This document shows, one piece after another, positions 1 to 10,599 of a DNA stretch of 64,000 bases (positions are counted from its first letter, which is position 1; every line of letters starts with the position of its first letter). The notes beneath the pieces were generated by a model, which saw nothing but the letters and a program-made list of their open reading frames with translations, had not been told where the DNA came from and did not search any database. Location: contig NC_084834.1 of NCBI RefSeq assembly GCF_033115175.1, positions 89,326,462-89,390,461 on the forward strand. Direction: 5' to 3'. The translations under genes were made by a program, and so were the position numbers. The stretch is from Lepus europaeus (taxonomy: Eukaryota; Chordata; Mammalia; Lagomorpha; Leporidae).

Positions 1-64
1 TAAATATGGATCTTTGTAGTTGCACAGAAAACACTTTGAAAGGACAGCTGACACATATTTTGTT

Positions 65-240
65 TATTATTCTATTTTTATATAGACAAAGAGAAACTCT
101 GAGGATCAGACTTAGGTGACTTCATCAAGAACACTCAGCTATAACTGGCAAAGCTAAGAGATGAAGCCAAGTCCACATGCCATGGGATCTGGCTTAGTCC
201 GTTTTAGCACTAGGTAGAGAATGCACAGAGTCACTGGCAG
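65..240 (-). repeat. MIR-like ancient SINE remnant
   Basis: The stretch reads like a diverged antisense MIR: an equivalent of 'aaactgaggatcagac' is followed by a 'cagctataactggcaaagct' segment, the usual antisense MIR core order. It is heavily diverged and has no visible ends. The rest of the first 480 bases shows nothing else I recognise. Confidence 0.45.
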
Positions 241-486
241 AACAATGCAAAAGAATGGGGCTGTGAGGTGAACAAGGGGGCACATTTGTCTGAAGTAAAC
301 CAAGTTATGGTACACCTAATGCTGACAGAAAAGCTGGGGGGGCAGACCAAAGGCCATTGTAGAATCGCTCCCTCAACCTCAGGCTAGCACAAAGTCAACC
401 AATTTCAAGTTTCAGAGAATCAAGATTCAAATTCTGTTTTTGCAAAAATTACCTCTGACATTGACCTCTGTAAGGGTAAAGAAGCT

Positions 487-816
487 GGGGCTGGTGCTGG
501 GGCGTAGTAGGCTAAGCCTCTGCCTGCAGCACTGACATCCCATATGGGTGCTGGTTTGAGTCCCGGCTGTTCCTCTTCCAATCCAGTTCCCTGCTGATGG
601 CCTGAGAAAGTGCTAGAAGATGGTCCAAGTGCTTGGGTATTTGCACCTGAGTGGGAGACCCAGAAAAAGCTCCTGGCTTTGGATCAGCCCCACTCTAGCC
701 ATTGCAGCCATTTGGGGAGTGAACCAGTAAATGGAAGACCATTCTCTCTGTCTCTCTTTCTCTCTCTCTGTGACTCTGCCTCTTAAATAAACAAATCTTT
801 AAATTAAAAAAAAAAA
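487..816 (+). repeat. CSINE (rabbit C repeat), full length
   Basis: This is a full-length rabbit C-type SINE. It has a tRNA-related head (ggggctggtgctggggcg), a body with 'ctgctgatggcctgagaaag' and 'gtgggagacccagaaaaagc', a CT-rich stretch and an A-rich tail. A perfect 13-bp target-site duplication, gggtaaagaagct, flanks it at 474-486 and 817-829. The duplication shows insertion by L1-type retrotransposition and fixes both ends. Confidence 0.95.
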
Positions 817-1010
817 GGGTAAAGAAGCTATAATTCATTTTGATGTAGCCATAAGCTTGCAACATCTGTTATCTTACTGACAGGGTTGTTTGGTTTATCT
901 AACTACAGGTCAGGTGAAAACACCCTTTAATCCCAGGCACTAATTCTCCCACAGTCTTACTGATGGATACTTTTTGATCTTTCTTCTAACTCTAAATATT
1001 CTGGTTTTTT

Positions 1011-1365
1011 TTGTTTGTTTGTTTGTTTGTTTTTGACAGGCAGAGTGGACAGTGAGAGAGAGAGACAGAGAGAAAGGTCTTCCTTTTGCCGTTGGTTCAC
1101 CCTCCAATGGCCGCCACGGCTGGCGTGCTGTGGCCGGCACACCACACTGATCCGATGGCAGGAGCCAGGTGCTTATCCTGGTCTCCCATGTGGGTGCAGG
1201 GCCCAAGCACTTGGGCCATCCTCCACTGCACTCCCTGGCCACAGCAGAGAGCTGGCCTGGAAGAGGAGCAACCGGGACAGAATCTGGTGCCCCGACCGGG
1301 ACTAGAACCCGGTGTGCCGGCGCCGCAAGGCGGAAGATTAGCCTAGTGAGCCGCGGTGCAGGCCT
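1011..1365 (-). repeat. CSINE, young subfamily, antisense
   Basis: The element starts with the antisense tail (a T/G-rich run, then 'gacaggcagagtggacagtg') and ends with the antisense head 'gagccgcggtgcaggcc'. Both sides carry 'aatattctggttttt' (about 995-1010 and 1366-1380), the target-site duplication. The 'ccgaccgggactagaacccg' motif marks the younger subfamily that also occurs near 5.1, 8.3, 11.0, 36.0 and 57.4 kb. Confidence 0.95.
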
Positions 1366-1449
1366 AATATTCTGGTTTTTATGACTTATAAGAGGGGGAA
1401 ATCCTAGGCATAAGACAAATTGCCACTTTATTTAAGTAGGCTATTTTTA

Positions 1450-1791
1450 TTTTTATTTTTTAATTTATTTGACAGGTAGAGTTATAGACAGTGAGTGAGA
1501 CAGAGAGAAAGGTCTTCCTTCCGTTGGTTTACTCCCCAAATGACCGCTGTGGCCAGTGCTGTGCCAATCTGAAGCCAGGAGCCAGGTGCTTCTTCCTAGT
1601 CTCCCATGCAGGTGCAGGGGCCCAAGCACTTGGGCCATCTTCCACTGCCTTCTTGGGCCACAGCAGAGAACTGGAATGGAAGAGGAGGAACCGGGACAGA
1701 ATCTGGCCTCCATATGGGATGCCGGCACTGCAGGCAGAGGATTAACCAGGTGAGCCATGGCGCCACCCCCCCCCCTTTTTTTTTTAATCAG
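1450..1791 (-). repeat. CSINE, antisense
   Basis: Antisense SINE with the expected order: poly(T)-like start, 'gacaggtagagttatagac', body, 'gagccatggcgcca' end, then a C-run and T-run. The flanks share 'ggctattttta' (about 1440 and 1795). The C10/T10 run at 1766-1787 is an unusual junction. Confidence 0.9.
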
Positions 1792-1868
1792 TGGGCTATT
1801 TTTACATTTTAATGTATTATTGCCAAACATATTGTCTCAAGTACATGTATTTAAAATATATTGGATGG

Positions 1869-2203
1869 GGGTTGGCTCTGTGGTGTTGCTGGTGAGGCTG
1901 TCACCCGCAGTGCTGGCATCCCATGTGGGTGTCAATTCAAGTCCCAGCTGCTCCACTTCCAATCCAGCTCTCTGCTATGGCCTGGGAAAGCAGTGGAGGA
2001 TGGCCCAAGTCATTGGGCCCCTGCACCTGTGTGAGAGATCTAGAGGAAGCTCCTGTTCTTGGCTTCGGATCAGCGCAGCTCCGGCCGTTGCGGCCATCTG
2101 GGGAGTGGAGCAGTGGATGGAAGACCTCTTTCTCTCTGCCTCTGTTTCTGCCTCTCTAACTCTGACTTTCAAGTAAACAGATAAAATCTTTAAAAGATAA
2201 ATA
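1869..2203 (+). repeat. CSINE, sense
   Basis: Sense SINE bounded by a 16-bp duplication, aaaatatattggatgg, at about 1853-1868 and 2204-2219. The body is diverged but complete, ending in 'ttcaagtaaacagataaaatc'. Confidence 0.93.
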
Positions 2204-2262
2204 AAATATATTGGATGGTATTCTATTATAATTTCCATTTTTCACATCTTTCCACTTAAGAT

Positions 2263-2335
2263 CATATACAAGGGTACTGCCAAATGTTTGTGAAAAAAAT
2301 GGAATAGAGAGATTAAGTTTATTTTAGGGGAGAAA
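2263..2335 (+). repeat. Mariner-like MITE, partial
   Basis: The segment begins 'tacaagggtactgccaaatg' and continues to a 'ggaatagagagattaagttt' block. It matches the left half of the inverted-repeat element seen more completely at 9382-10500 and 25857-25975. The right half is missing. Confidence 0.5.
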
Positions 2336-2595
2336 CCCATGCATATGACTATGTAAGAGTCAGCCACGCTGCTTGGCCTACTTCTGACCTGACATTGCTC
2401 ATTGAGGCATTAGACTCTGGGTAGACACCCTGCACATTTCACCCATTCACTCCCCAACCATGAGCACATAAATGGCCTCCAGCTCCCTACCAGATGCAGG
2501 GAGCATCTTTGCACACGTTCCTATATAGACCCTTGGAAGAATTCTTTGCAAAATATACCAGGAGCAGAATGGCTCATATATGTGATCTCATTCTG

Positions 2596-2755
2596 CTTTT
2601 ATTTTTATACAGAAAGTGAGTGAGTGAGAGACAGAGAGAAACCATCCCAGGTTTACTTCCCAAATGCTTGCAATGGCTGGGGTTGAGCCAGGACCAAAGC
2701 CAGGAACTCAATCCTGGTTTCCCCGTATCACTGGTCACTGAACTCAACCTTCAGC
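2596..2755 (-). repeat. Old CSINE fragment, antisense
   Basis: A diverged antisense SINE piece: 'gagagacagagagaaacca', a body with 'ccaaagccaggaactcaatc', and a damaged head. No target duplication is visible. Confidence 0.55.
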
Positions 2756-3028
2756 CCCTCTCTCCTCTTTGAAAGTCAGGGTGGGGGCAGACAGGTAAAG
2801 CTGAAAGTCTTAAACCCCCAATCACTTGGTTGTCTCCTTTGGCAACCAACTCTCATCCTGGAGCTATCAAGGGACCCCCAACCACCAGTCATCTCATCAG
2901 CATACAGAAAGACACTCATCACTCTGGTGGTTTCCAAGGTCTTAGAAACACTTGTGTCAAGAACCAAGGACAGAGACCAAAATTACACAAGATTGCCTTT
3001 ATCATTCAGAAATTACAGGGGTTTTAGG

Positions 3029-3560
3029 TACTCTGTGTCAGGAACTGGGGAGAAAGACCAAATATATCATTCTTATTATACCACATAAGCCAATGAGTAT
3101 TTGGGTGACTTGTTATACAGCAATAACTAACCAGTACATGTGTCAGTTTTCAAGGAAAAATACAAGGTCAGCATCATGGCACAATGGGTTGCTGCTACCT
3201 TTTGTGGGGACATGGCGCCTGCAGGGAAATTAGGCACATGTGGCAATACAAAGATGTTGCCCAAAGGAAGTAAGGTGGGCAATACCCAAAGTCGTTTACC
3301 ACCAAAGCTGATTGGCTGCACAGCATCAGGGGAGGTGACAACTGATGATGAGTGAAAAGACATATGGCTAGTCCTGTAAAAAGTCACCCCATAAAATGAC
3401 CTTTTAAGTAATTGGTTGGTCCTTATGCCCTGCCCCAGTAATCCTGCGGTCTTGTGCTTTATAAGGCTTTGCTACATGTGCAATAAACTGAGTTCTTGTT
3501 GCTTGACTTGACTCCCCGCTGCATCTGACTGTCTCCGGGATCGGGAGGTTGAGGAACAGG
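3029..3560 (+). repeat. ERV-type LTR-like sequence, probably a solo LTR
   Basis: The stretch has an LTR layout. It starts with 'tgtcaggaactggggag', has a TATA-like 'gctttataaggctttgc' near 3460, an AATAAA at about 3482-3487, a GT-rich 'gagttcttgttgcttgac' just after it, and a conserved-looking end near 'gtctccgggatcgggaggt'. No retroviral reading frame lies on either side, so a solo LTR is likely. Both ends are approximate and the family is not identified. Just upstream (2950-3005) is a weak repeat of the start. Confidence 0.55.
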
Positions 3561-3624
3561 CGAGTGGTGCACTTACCTTTCTTCGGACCCAGTCCATCCT
3601 CATCTGGGTGGACTAAGACCCAGC

Positions 3625-3847
3625 ACCTTTGATGCCAGCAATGTCGGAGCATTGCTTCAAGTCCTGATTGCTTTCCTTCTGATCCAGCTCCTTGATAATG
3701 GGCTTGGGAAAGCAGCATAAGATGGTTTGAGTATTTGTGCTCCCACCACCCATGTGGGAAACTCAAATGGAGCTCCAGGCTCCTGGCTTCAGCCTGGTAT
3801 AGCCTCGGCTGTTGTAGCCATTTGGGAAATGAACTAATAGATGGAAG

Positions 3848-3889
<42 letters not shown>

Positions 3890-3926
3890 ATTCTGCCTTT
3901 CAAATAAATAAGATTATTTTAAAAAG
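3625..3926 (+). repeat. Old CSINE, sense, with (CT)n expansion
   Basis: Diverged sense SINE missing a clear head. It keeps 'ggcttgggaaagcagcataa', 'cccatgtgggaaactcaaat' and the 'tttcaaataaataag' tail. An expanded (CT)n tract sits at about 3850-3884. A second SINE follows directly at 3927. Confidence 0.8.
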
Positions 3927-4262
3927 GGCCCATGTTATGGCTTTGTGGGTAAAGTCACCTGCCTGCAATGCCAGCATCTCATATGAACACTGGTTCGAGT
4001 CCCAGCTGCTCCATTTCTGATCCAGCTCCCTGCTAATATGCCTGGGAAAGCAGTGGAAGATGGCCCAAGCGCTTGGGCCCCGCCACCAACATGGGAGACT
4101 CAGATGAAGTTCTTGGCTTCTGGCTTTGGCCTGGCCCAGCCTCAACTATTGTGGCCATCTGGGGAATGAACCAGCAGATGGAAGATCCCTCTCTCTCTCT
4201 CTCTCTCTCTGTAACTCTGTCTTTCAAATAAAGAAAATAAATCTAAATAAATAAATAAAATA
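3927..4262 (+). repeat. CSINE, sense
   Basis: Complete but diverged sense SINE from 'gggcccatgttatggctttg' to a tail with (AAAT)n. It abuts the older copy end to end, so it probably inserted in that copy's A-rich tail. Confidence 0.88.
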
Positions 4263-4368
4263 GATGCAAAGAAAATATTTTCCTAAGATAAGGAAAACCC
4301 ATAACCTGTCATATTTATTTATATATGGATATATGCACATATTTATATAGACTTTTAAAGCAGCAGCT

Positions 4369-4867
4369 TGTAATGACATAGCTAGTACTGAAACAGTATT
4401 TTTACACTTTGTGGTTATGTGTGGGTGCAAACGGATGAAATCTTTACTTAGTATATACTGAAGCGATCTTCTGTATATAAAGATAATTGAAAATGAAAAA
4501 AAAAAAAAACCCTTGGTGTTAAATTGGAAATTACATAGAAAAGTAATCAATCTTTTTTTAAAAAAACATCATGCAGGATCTCTGTCATTAATGTGATGTA
4601 CACTGTTATTTAATGCTATAACTAATAATCCAACAGTATTTTTTCACTTTGTGTTGCTATGTGAGGGCAAACTGTTGAAATCTTTATATATACTAAACTG
4701 ATTTTCTGTATATAAAGAGAATTGAAAATGAATCTTGATGTGAATGGAAGGGGAGAGCGAGTGGGAAAGGGGAGGGTGACGGGTGGGGGGGAAGTTGTGG
4801 GGGGGGAAGCCTTTGTAATTCATAAGCTGTACTTTGGAAATTTATATTCATTAAATAAATTTAAAAA
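4369..4867 (+). mobile_element. L1 3'-end insertion (5'-truncated), rabbit type
   Basis: The element carries an L1 3' untranslated region: 'gtatataaagagaattgaaa', a G-rich purine tract at about 4746-4807, 'tttggaaatttatattcatt' and an A-rich tail. The flanks share aaagcagcagctt (4356-4368 and 4868-4880), a target-site duplication. Inside, a segment of about 125 bp occurs twice in the same orientation (about 4385-4495 and 4630-4730). No open ORF2 remains. Confidence 0.85.
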
Positions 4868-5146
4868 AAAGCAGCAGCTTAAACCACTGTGCCACAACTC
4901 TGGCCCCTATATACACTTTGAGAGCTTCCCTTAATTAGAAAAGGGGAAAAAAGGGGAAAAGGAACTGATATATGTTAAGAAATATAATTAGCATTTCTAC
5001 TAAAAGCAGCACTTCTAGAAGCAACACTATCATCACAAATGATGACATTTACTCATCAAATATTTGTTGAGTTACTAGTGTATATAAACATCTTGTTAGG
5101 GACTGTACCATCTACAGTGATAAGTAAGTGTATTTGTTATTATTCT

Positions 5147-5485
5147 TTTTTTTTTTTTTTTTTTTTTTTGACAGGCAGAGTGGATAGTGAGAGAGAGAGA
5201 CAGAGAGAAAGGTCTTCCTTTTTGCCGTTGGTATACCCTCCAATGACCGCTGCGGCCAGCGCATCTCGCTGATCCGAAGCCAGGAGCCAGGTGCTTCTCC
5301 TGGTCTCCCATGCGGGTGCAGGGCCCAGGGACTTGGGCCATCCTCCACTGCCTTCCCGGGCCATAGCAGAGAGCTGGCCTGGAAGAGGGGCAACCGGGAT
5401 AGAATCTGGCGCCCCAACGGGACTAGAACCCGGTGTGCCGGCGCTGCAAGGCGGAGGATTAGCCTGTTAAGCCACGGCACCGGCC
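5147..5485 (-). repeat. CSINE, young subfamily, antisense
   Basis: Full-length antisense copy with a long T run (about 24 T) and a perfect duplication tgttattattct at 5135-5146 and 5486-5497. Little divergence suggests a recent insertion. Confidence 0.96.
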
Positions 5486-6314
5486 TGTTATTATTCTCTT
5501 TAACAACAAGTAACAGAGTCCCAAACTTGAATAGCATATCTTTAGCTCTCTACCACCATACCCACCAACCAATCCTTATCTGTGCCCCTATATTCCGCCT
5601 TGTCTCCTGTTACAACAGAGGAACTATCTGTGGCCCATTTCTCCCAGTTGTTCTCTGACTCCCATTCTCTCTCACCTACTCAGGGACCTTGATGCCATAA
5701 TCATCTCTCACTCTTCCTTATAAGTCAGTGTTTCATTCCTTTCAGAACTCTGTCAGCAAACATATATTCTACACTCTCCTAACAGTGAAATATCCCTTCA
5801 CTGCTGCACCATCCCTGTGTCCCACCTGAAGATGAGACCCCTCAGCTCTTTCTAGAGTATTCCTTACTTGTCATTCTGCCAGTCAATGTGACTCTGCTGC
5901 ACAGAAACTGCTTCTGTCATTGACCGTCATATGGGCAAATCCAATCATCATACTGTGCAACTGTATCCTCCTTGAAATTGTTTTTATTGCTTTCCCCTGC
6001 CTTTTTATTGGTTTTCCTCCTGCCTTAATACTACTACTCCTAGTCTCCCTTGTCCAACCCTTTTCCTCTTTCTAAATGTTTAATTCTTCAAGATTTTGTG
6101 TCTCTGACCTCTAGCTTCCTTCCTCTCTATCTTCACCCCTTTGATCACCTCACTCTTGTGGCTTTACATACCACTTGGACCCTGATGACCCCCAAATTTG
6201 TGTTCCTTGCCTAGGCTTCTCTGTGGAACAACAAAGAATATATCCAATTGTCATTGTCTAAACTGTATGTTTACTTGGCATTATCAACTTAACATTCCCA
6301 ATGTAAAACTCTTG

Positions 6315-6398
6315 AGACCTTTCTCTCTGTCTCTCTCTCTCACTGTCCACTCTGCCTGTCAAAAAAAAAAAAAAAAAATTAGAAAAAAAAAAAAAAAC
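6315..6398 (+). repeat. CSINE 3' tail only (5'-truncated)
   Basis: Only the last part of a young CSINE is present, from 'gacctttctctctgtctctc' through 'cactgtccactctgcctgtc' to an interrupted poly(A). Short flanking 'aactcttg' copies suggest a severely 5'-truncated insertion. Confidence 0.8.
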
Positions 6399-6433
6399 AA
6401 CTCTTGGTTCTCTTCCAACTCCAGCAGGAGGAT

Positions 6434-6752
6434 TTTGTTTGTTTGTTTGTTTATTTGAAAGGCAGAGTTACAGAGAGAGAGCATAAGAGACAGGGAGAGA
6501 GATCTTCCATCCACTGGTTCACTCCACAGATGGCCACAGCAGCCTGGTCCAAAGCTAGGAGCCAGGAGCTTCTTCTGCGTCTTCCATGTGGGTACAGGTG
6601 CCCAGGTACTTGGGCCATCTTCCTCTGCTTTCCCAGGCCATTAGTAGAGAGCCAGATTGGAAGCGGAGCAGCTAGGTCTCTAACTGACACCCATATGGGA
6701 CAGCAGCTCCACAGGCAGTGGCTTTACTTGCTATGCCACAGTGCCAGCCTCC
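6434..6752 (-). repeat. CSINE, antisense
   Basis: Antisense SINE from (GTTT)n/'ttatttgaaaggcagagtta' to 'tgccacagtgccagcc'. It is flanked by imperfect copies of 'caggaggatttt' and 'caggaagatttt'. It lies inside the L2 relic. Confidence 0.92.
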
Positions 6753-7500
6753 ATCAGGAAGATTTTAACCCAACCTCTTCCCCGGTCCCCAGTTGCTACT
6801 CCTGCAGTTTATTCTTTGCACAACAATTTAGGTGATTCTTTTCAGTCACGAATCAATTCTTAACACTTGTCTACTCTCTTTCCCAAGATCTTCTCAACAC
6901 TGAGACTAAAATCCAAATTTCTTGTGTTGGCCTGTAAGACCCTGTAGGATTTGTCTTCTCTCCAACATCTTTCCTGCTTAATTTCACTCATTCACATTGG
7001 CTTCCCTGTCCCACTTCTGCCAGGTCCTTTGAACTTGCCCTTACCTCTGCCTGGAATACTTCCCCTGCTTCCTTTTTGGTTTCAGTCCCCGAAAGCCCTT
7101 AACTCAAAGAGGCTTTCCCCGACTTCCTCCCTTACCCAGCCCATACTCCCTTCCCTACTCCGTTCTCACTGTGACTGTTCAACAGATCATTGATGGTTAT
7201 AGAGATCAAATAATAGATTTACCAGTATGGTTCCTGTTCTGTTAGAGTGTACATTCCATGAGAGCAGAGATTTTGTCTGTTTTGTTCATTACTGCATCTT
7301 TATCTCCTAGAATAGTTCCTGGCATATGGGACAATACATTTAATAAATATTATTTGAATGAATAAACAGTTATTGAACGAATAAAGAGGAAGAATTTTGA
7401 TGGAAGATGAGAGGAAGAGACATTTTGTGAGCAGAAGACAATGTCAGAGACAAGCTTAGCCTAGAGTAAGATACGGCATCCCAGGAGACATAGAAAAAAA

Positions 7501-7831
7501 TAGAAGCCTGCGTTGTGGCATACCAGATAAAGCTACCGCCTGAGACAGCAGCATTCATATAGGTGTCAGTTTGAGTCTTTGCTGCTCCACTTTCAGTCCT
7601 GCTCCAGCTAATGCAGCTGGGAAGGCAGCAGAAGATGATCCAAGTGCTTGGGCACCTGCACCCACAGCGGAGACCTAGAAGAAGTTCTTGGCTCTTGGCT
7701 CTGGCCTGGCCTAACCCTGGCTATTACAGTCATTTTGGGGAGTGAACCAGCAGATGGAAGATTTCTCTCTGTCTCTCCCTCTCTTACTCTACCTTTCAAA
7801 TAAATAAAATACATCTTTTTAAAAAAAAATC
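7501..7831 (+). repeat. CSINE, sense
   Basis: Diverged full-length sense copy from 'tagaagcctgcgttgtggca' to 'caaataaataaaatacatc' plus an A tail. Confidence 0.88.
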
Positions 7832-7869
7832 CTAAATTTACTAGGCTCCCTAGAACCAAGAACAACTCT

Positions 7870-8060
7870 AGATAGTTTATACAGAGAACATGATTTGAGA
7901 ATTACTATCTTCTCCATTATATGTGAGAACACTGGGCATAGGAATTTGAGTAACTAGACCCAAATCACACTGTTTATAAGTGGTAGAGCCAAGATTTAAC
8001 CAGGCCAGGTGCCTTCAGAGTCACTTTCTCAATTACTACAATACACAGCCTTGGAGAAGA
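7870..8060 (-). repeat. MIR-like remnant, antisense
   Basis: The order 'ccattatatgtgagaacact', 'aactagacccaaatcacact' and 'gtggtagagccaagatttaa' matches the antisense MIR core. It is ancient and diverged, with no clear ends. Confidence 0.55.
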
Positions 8061-8331
8061 GGCAAGTGTGAGGCCCTTCAAACTTTACCTATTGCCCAAT
8101 ATTGCCCAGAGTCAATCCTATCTAGGGTAGCCTTAGTGTCTTTCCCACATGTGCTACAGAAGAAGTACATCCAGTTTTGCAAAAACATTTCTACAAAATG
8201 ACATTTCCTTAAGAGGTTCCTTAGCTTGTCACTTGTTCTTCTTATAGGAGTCAGGCGTGCATGTGTGTGAAAAGATGGGAGTAGCACATGCCATGTGCCT
8301 GGGATGATAGGCATTTGGCCTGTATTCCCTT

Positions 8332-8663
8332 TTTTTTTTTTTTTTTTTGACAGGCAGAGTGGATAGTGAGAGAGAGAGAGACAGAGAGAAAGGTCTTTCT
8401 TTTTGCTGTTGGTTCACCCTCCAATGGTCGTTGTGGCCGGCACTTCGTGCTGATCTGAAGCCAGGAGCCAGGTGCTTCTCCTGGTCTCCCATGCAGGTGC
8501 AGGGCCCAAGCACTTGGGCCATCCTCCACTGCCTTCCCGGGCCATAGCAGAGAGCTGGCCTGGAAGAGGGGCAACCGGGATAGAATCCAGCGCCCCAACT
8601 GGGACTAGAACCCTGTGTGCCGGCGCCACAAGGCGGAGGATTAGCCTGTTAAGCCACGGCGCC
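8332..8663 (-). repeat. CSINE, young subfamily, antisense
   Basis: Near-intact antisense copy with a perfect 14-bp duplication gcctgtattccctt at 8318-8331 and 8664-8677. The low divergence suggests it may be polymorphic between individuals or absent from other lagomorphs. Confidence 0.96.
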
Positions 8664-8679
8664 GCCTGTATTCCCTTCT

Positions 8680-9380
8680 GTAGATACCAGCTCTGCCATC
8701 TTGGGCAAATCTCCTCACCAGTCAGCGTTTGCATTGAATTTTCTACATAAAGAAGGGAAGAAGTAGAAGAAATGAGTCCAAAATTACCTCCTAGGTATAA
8801 AGTTCTGATCATATTGACTTCTGGACAGCTGAAGGACTTCTGTGTGCCACCTCTGCCACACTGTGAGGTTTTGTCAGAGTTAAGGAAGAGGTGAAAGTTC
8901 CGAAGGGAGTGAGCACAGCTCTATTGTGATCTTTATATATTGTGCACCACAGTGTGTTTGGCCTTCTCAAGGGCCCCAGTAGGAAACCAAGTTTCCTTAT
9001 ACAGTAAAGCTTTCTACAGCAGGCACTTAAAAATGGACTGGGAATAAACTCACCTAACGGAAATAGGAGGAGCACACTGCACAAACAGATCACAAAAGGA
9101 GCGACTTCTATCATCCCTTTCGCTTCACATTAGAAGCTCTTGCCCAGGCCAGTCCAAGTCCAAGTCACCCCTCAAGCTCAATTTATATTCTTCTCCGACT
9201 GAATGAACCCAACTGCCCATTTCCCCTGCACCTGTACTTCAGGGAGAGCAATATTCTCTCCCACTTTCTCCACTCACAGCAGTCTCCAATACACGATACC
9301 AGCAAATCTCTGCATGGCAAGATGGGAAATACTTTCCTTCATTTCTTCCTTCTTTCTTCTCTCTCTCTCTCCTTCTCATA
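8680..9380. other. Unique-looking intergenic sequence, no feature seen
   Basis: No exon, RNA gene or recognisable repeat is visible. Open frames here are short with no family resemblance. A pyrimidine-rich (CT)n stretch lies at about 9355-9375. Confidence 0.5.
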
Positions 9381-9434
9381 TACACAAGAGGATTTCAAAC
9401 AGTTCATGGAAAAGTGGAATTAAAAAGTAAGTTG

Positions 9435-9689
9435 GGGCTGGCGCTATGCCGTAGCAGGTAAAGCCGCCACCTGTGATGGCAGCATCCCATATGGGCGCCA
9501 GTTCCAGACCCGGCTGCTCCGCTTCCCATCCAGCTCTCTGCTATGGCCTGAGAAAGCAGTAGAAGATGGCCCAAGTCCTTAGGCCTCTGCACCCACGTGG
9601 AAGACCCGGAAGAAGCTCCTGGCTCCTGTCTTTGCATCGGTGCAGCTCCAGCCGTTGCAGCCATCTGGGGAGTGAACCATGGATGGAAG

Positions 9690-9725
<36 letters not shown>

Positions 9726-9783
9726 CTCCTCTCTCTGTGTAACTCTGACTTTCAAGCAAAATAAATAAATCTTTAAAAAAATG
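9435..9783 (+). repeat. CSINE, sense (first insertion in the MITE)
   Basis: Full-length sense copy with a long (CT)n stretch near 9690-9720. Its duplication aagtaagttg lies at 9425-9434 and 9784-9793. Confidence 0.95.
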
Positions 9784-9810
9784 AAGTAAGTTGATTTGGG
9801 AACAAAAAAT

Positions 9811-10133
9811 TTTTTTTAAGATTTTTATTTATTTGAGAGGTAAAGCTACAGACAGTGAGAGGGAGAGACAGAGATAGGTCTTCCTTCCATTGGTTCACCC
9901 CCAAAATGGCCGCAATGGCCAGAGCTGCACCAATCCAAAGCCAGGAGCCAGGTACTTCCTCCCAGTCTCCCATGTGGGTACAGGGGCCCAAGCATTTGGC
10001 CATCCTCCACTGCCCTCCCGGGCCACAGCAGAGAGCTGGACTGGAAGAGGAGCAGCCGGGACTAGAACCGGCACCTATATGGGATGCCTGCGCCGCAGGC
10101 AGAGGATTAACCAACTGCGCCACGGTGCCAGCC
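9811..10133 (-). repeat. CSINE, antisense (second insertion in the MITE)
   Basis: Antisense copy from 'aagatttttatttatttgag' to 'gcgccacggtgccagcccc'. It is flanked by near-identical 'aacaaaaaattttt' and 'aacaaaaaagttttt'. Confidence 0.93.
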
Positions 10134-10186
10134 CCACAACAAAAAAGTTTTTGAAATCCATGCATTTTTCATAAAATGCACCTTTT

Positions 10187-10460
10187 AAAAAAAAGGGCTT
10201 TATTTATTTATTTGAAAGAGTTAAAGAGAGAGGAGAAACAGAGAGAGAGGTATTTCATCCACTGGTTCTATGTCCCAAATGGCTGCAATGTCAGCGCTGG
10301 GCCAAGCCGAAGCCTGAAACTTCATGGGTGGCAGGGACCCAAGTATTTGGGCCATCTTCCGCTGCTCTTCCATTAGCAGGGAGCTAGATGGGAAGTGGGG
10401 CAGCTGGGACATGAACCGGCACCCATATGGTACCTGCATCACAGGCAGTGGCTCTACCAA
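10187..10460 (-). repeat. CSINE, antisense (third insertion in the MITE)
   Basis: Shorter, more diverged antisense copy between 'taaaatgca' (about 10172) and 'taaaataca' (about 10462), the likely duplication. Its greater divergence suggests it entered the MITE first. Confidence 0.88.
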
Positions 10461-10599
10461 CTAAAATACATTTTCCACAAACTGTTTGAAGATCCCTGTA
10501 TGTATGTACTGTTTCTTTGGAGAACTCTAACACAGTTAGCAATTATTATCTCTGCTTGCATCATGAATTGATACCCTTTATCCTAATGCTTTGTTTCAA

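Larger units (their letters stand above)
5560..7365 (+). repeat. Long LINE-2 relic, split by two SINEs
   Basis: Segments read as a diverged sense L2: 'aatatatccaattgtcattg' and following near 6237-6314, 'ctaaaatccaaatttcttgt' near 6906, the 'cttacctctgcctggaatac' block near 7040, and an L2 3' end ('gagagcagagattttgtctg' to 'taataaatattatttgaatg') at about 7255-7360. Two CSINEs at 6315-6398 and 6434-6752 interrupt it. The left boundary is uncertain and could lie nearer 6100. Confidence 0.6.
9382..10500. mobile_element. Mariner-like MITE broken into four pieces by three CSINEs
   Basis: Four short blocks (9382-9434, 9784-9812, 10134-10186 and 10461-10500) are what remains once three SINEs and their duplications are set aside. 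Read in order they form a small element of roughly 150 bp with inverted ends: 'gatttcaaacagttcatgga' on the left, 'ttttccacaaactgtttgaa' on the right, with TA at both borders. The same central block is intact at 25857-25975. Confidence 0.7.

Noticed and set aside
1015-1384. Open frames within CSINEs (here and at about 40 other places)
   Set aside because: The same peptide stretches recur at every SINE of that orientation, so they are translations of a noncoding repeat.
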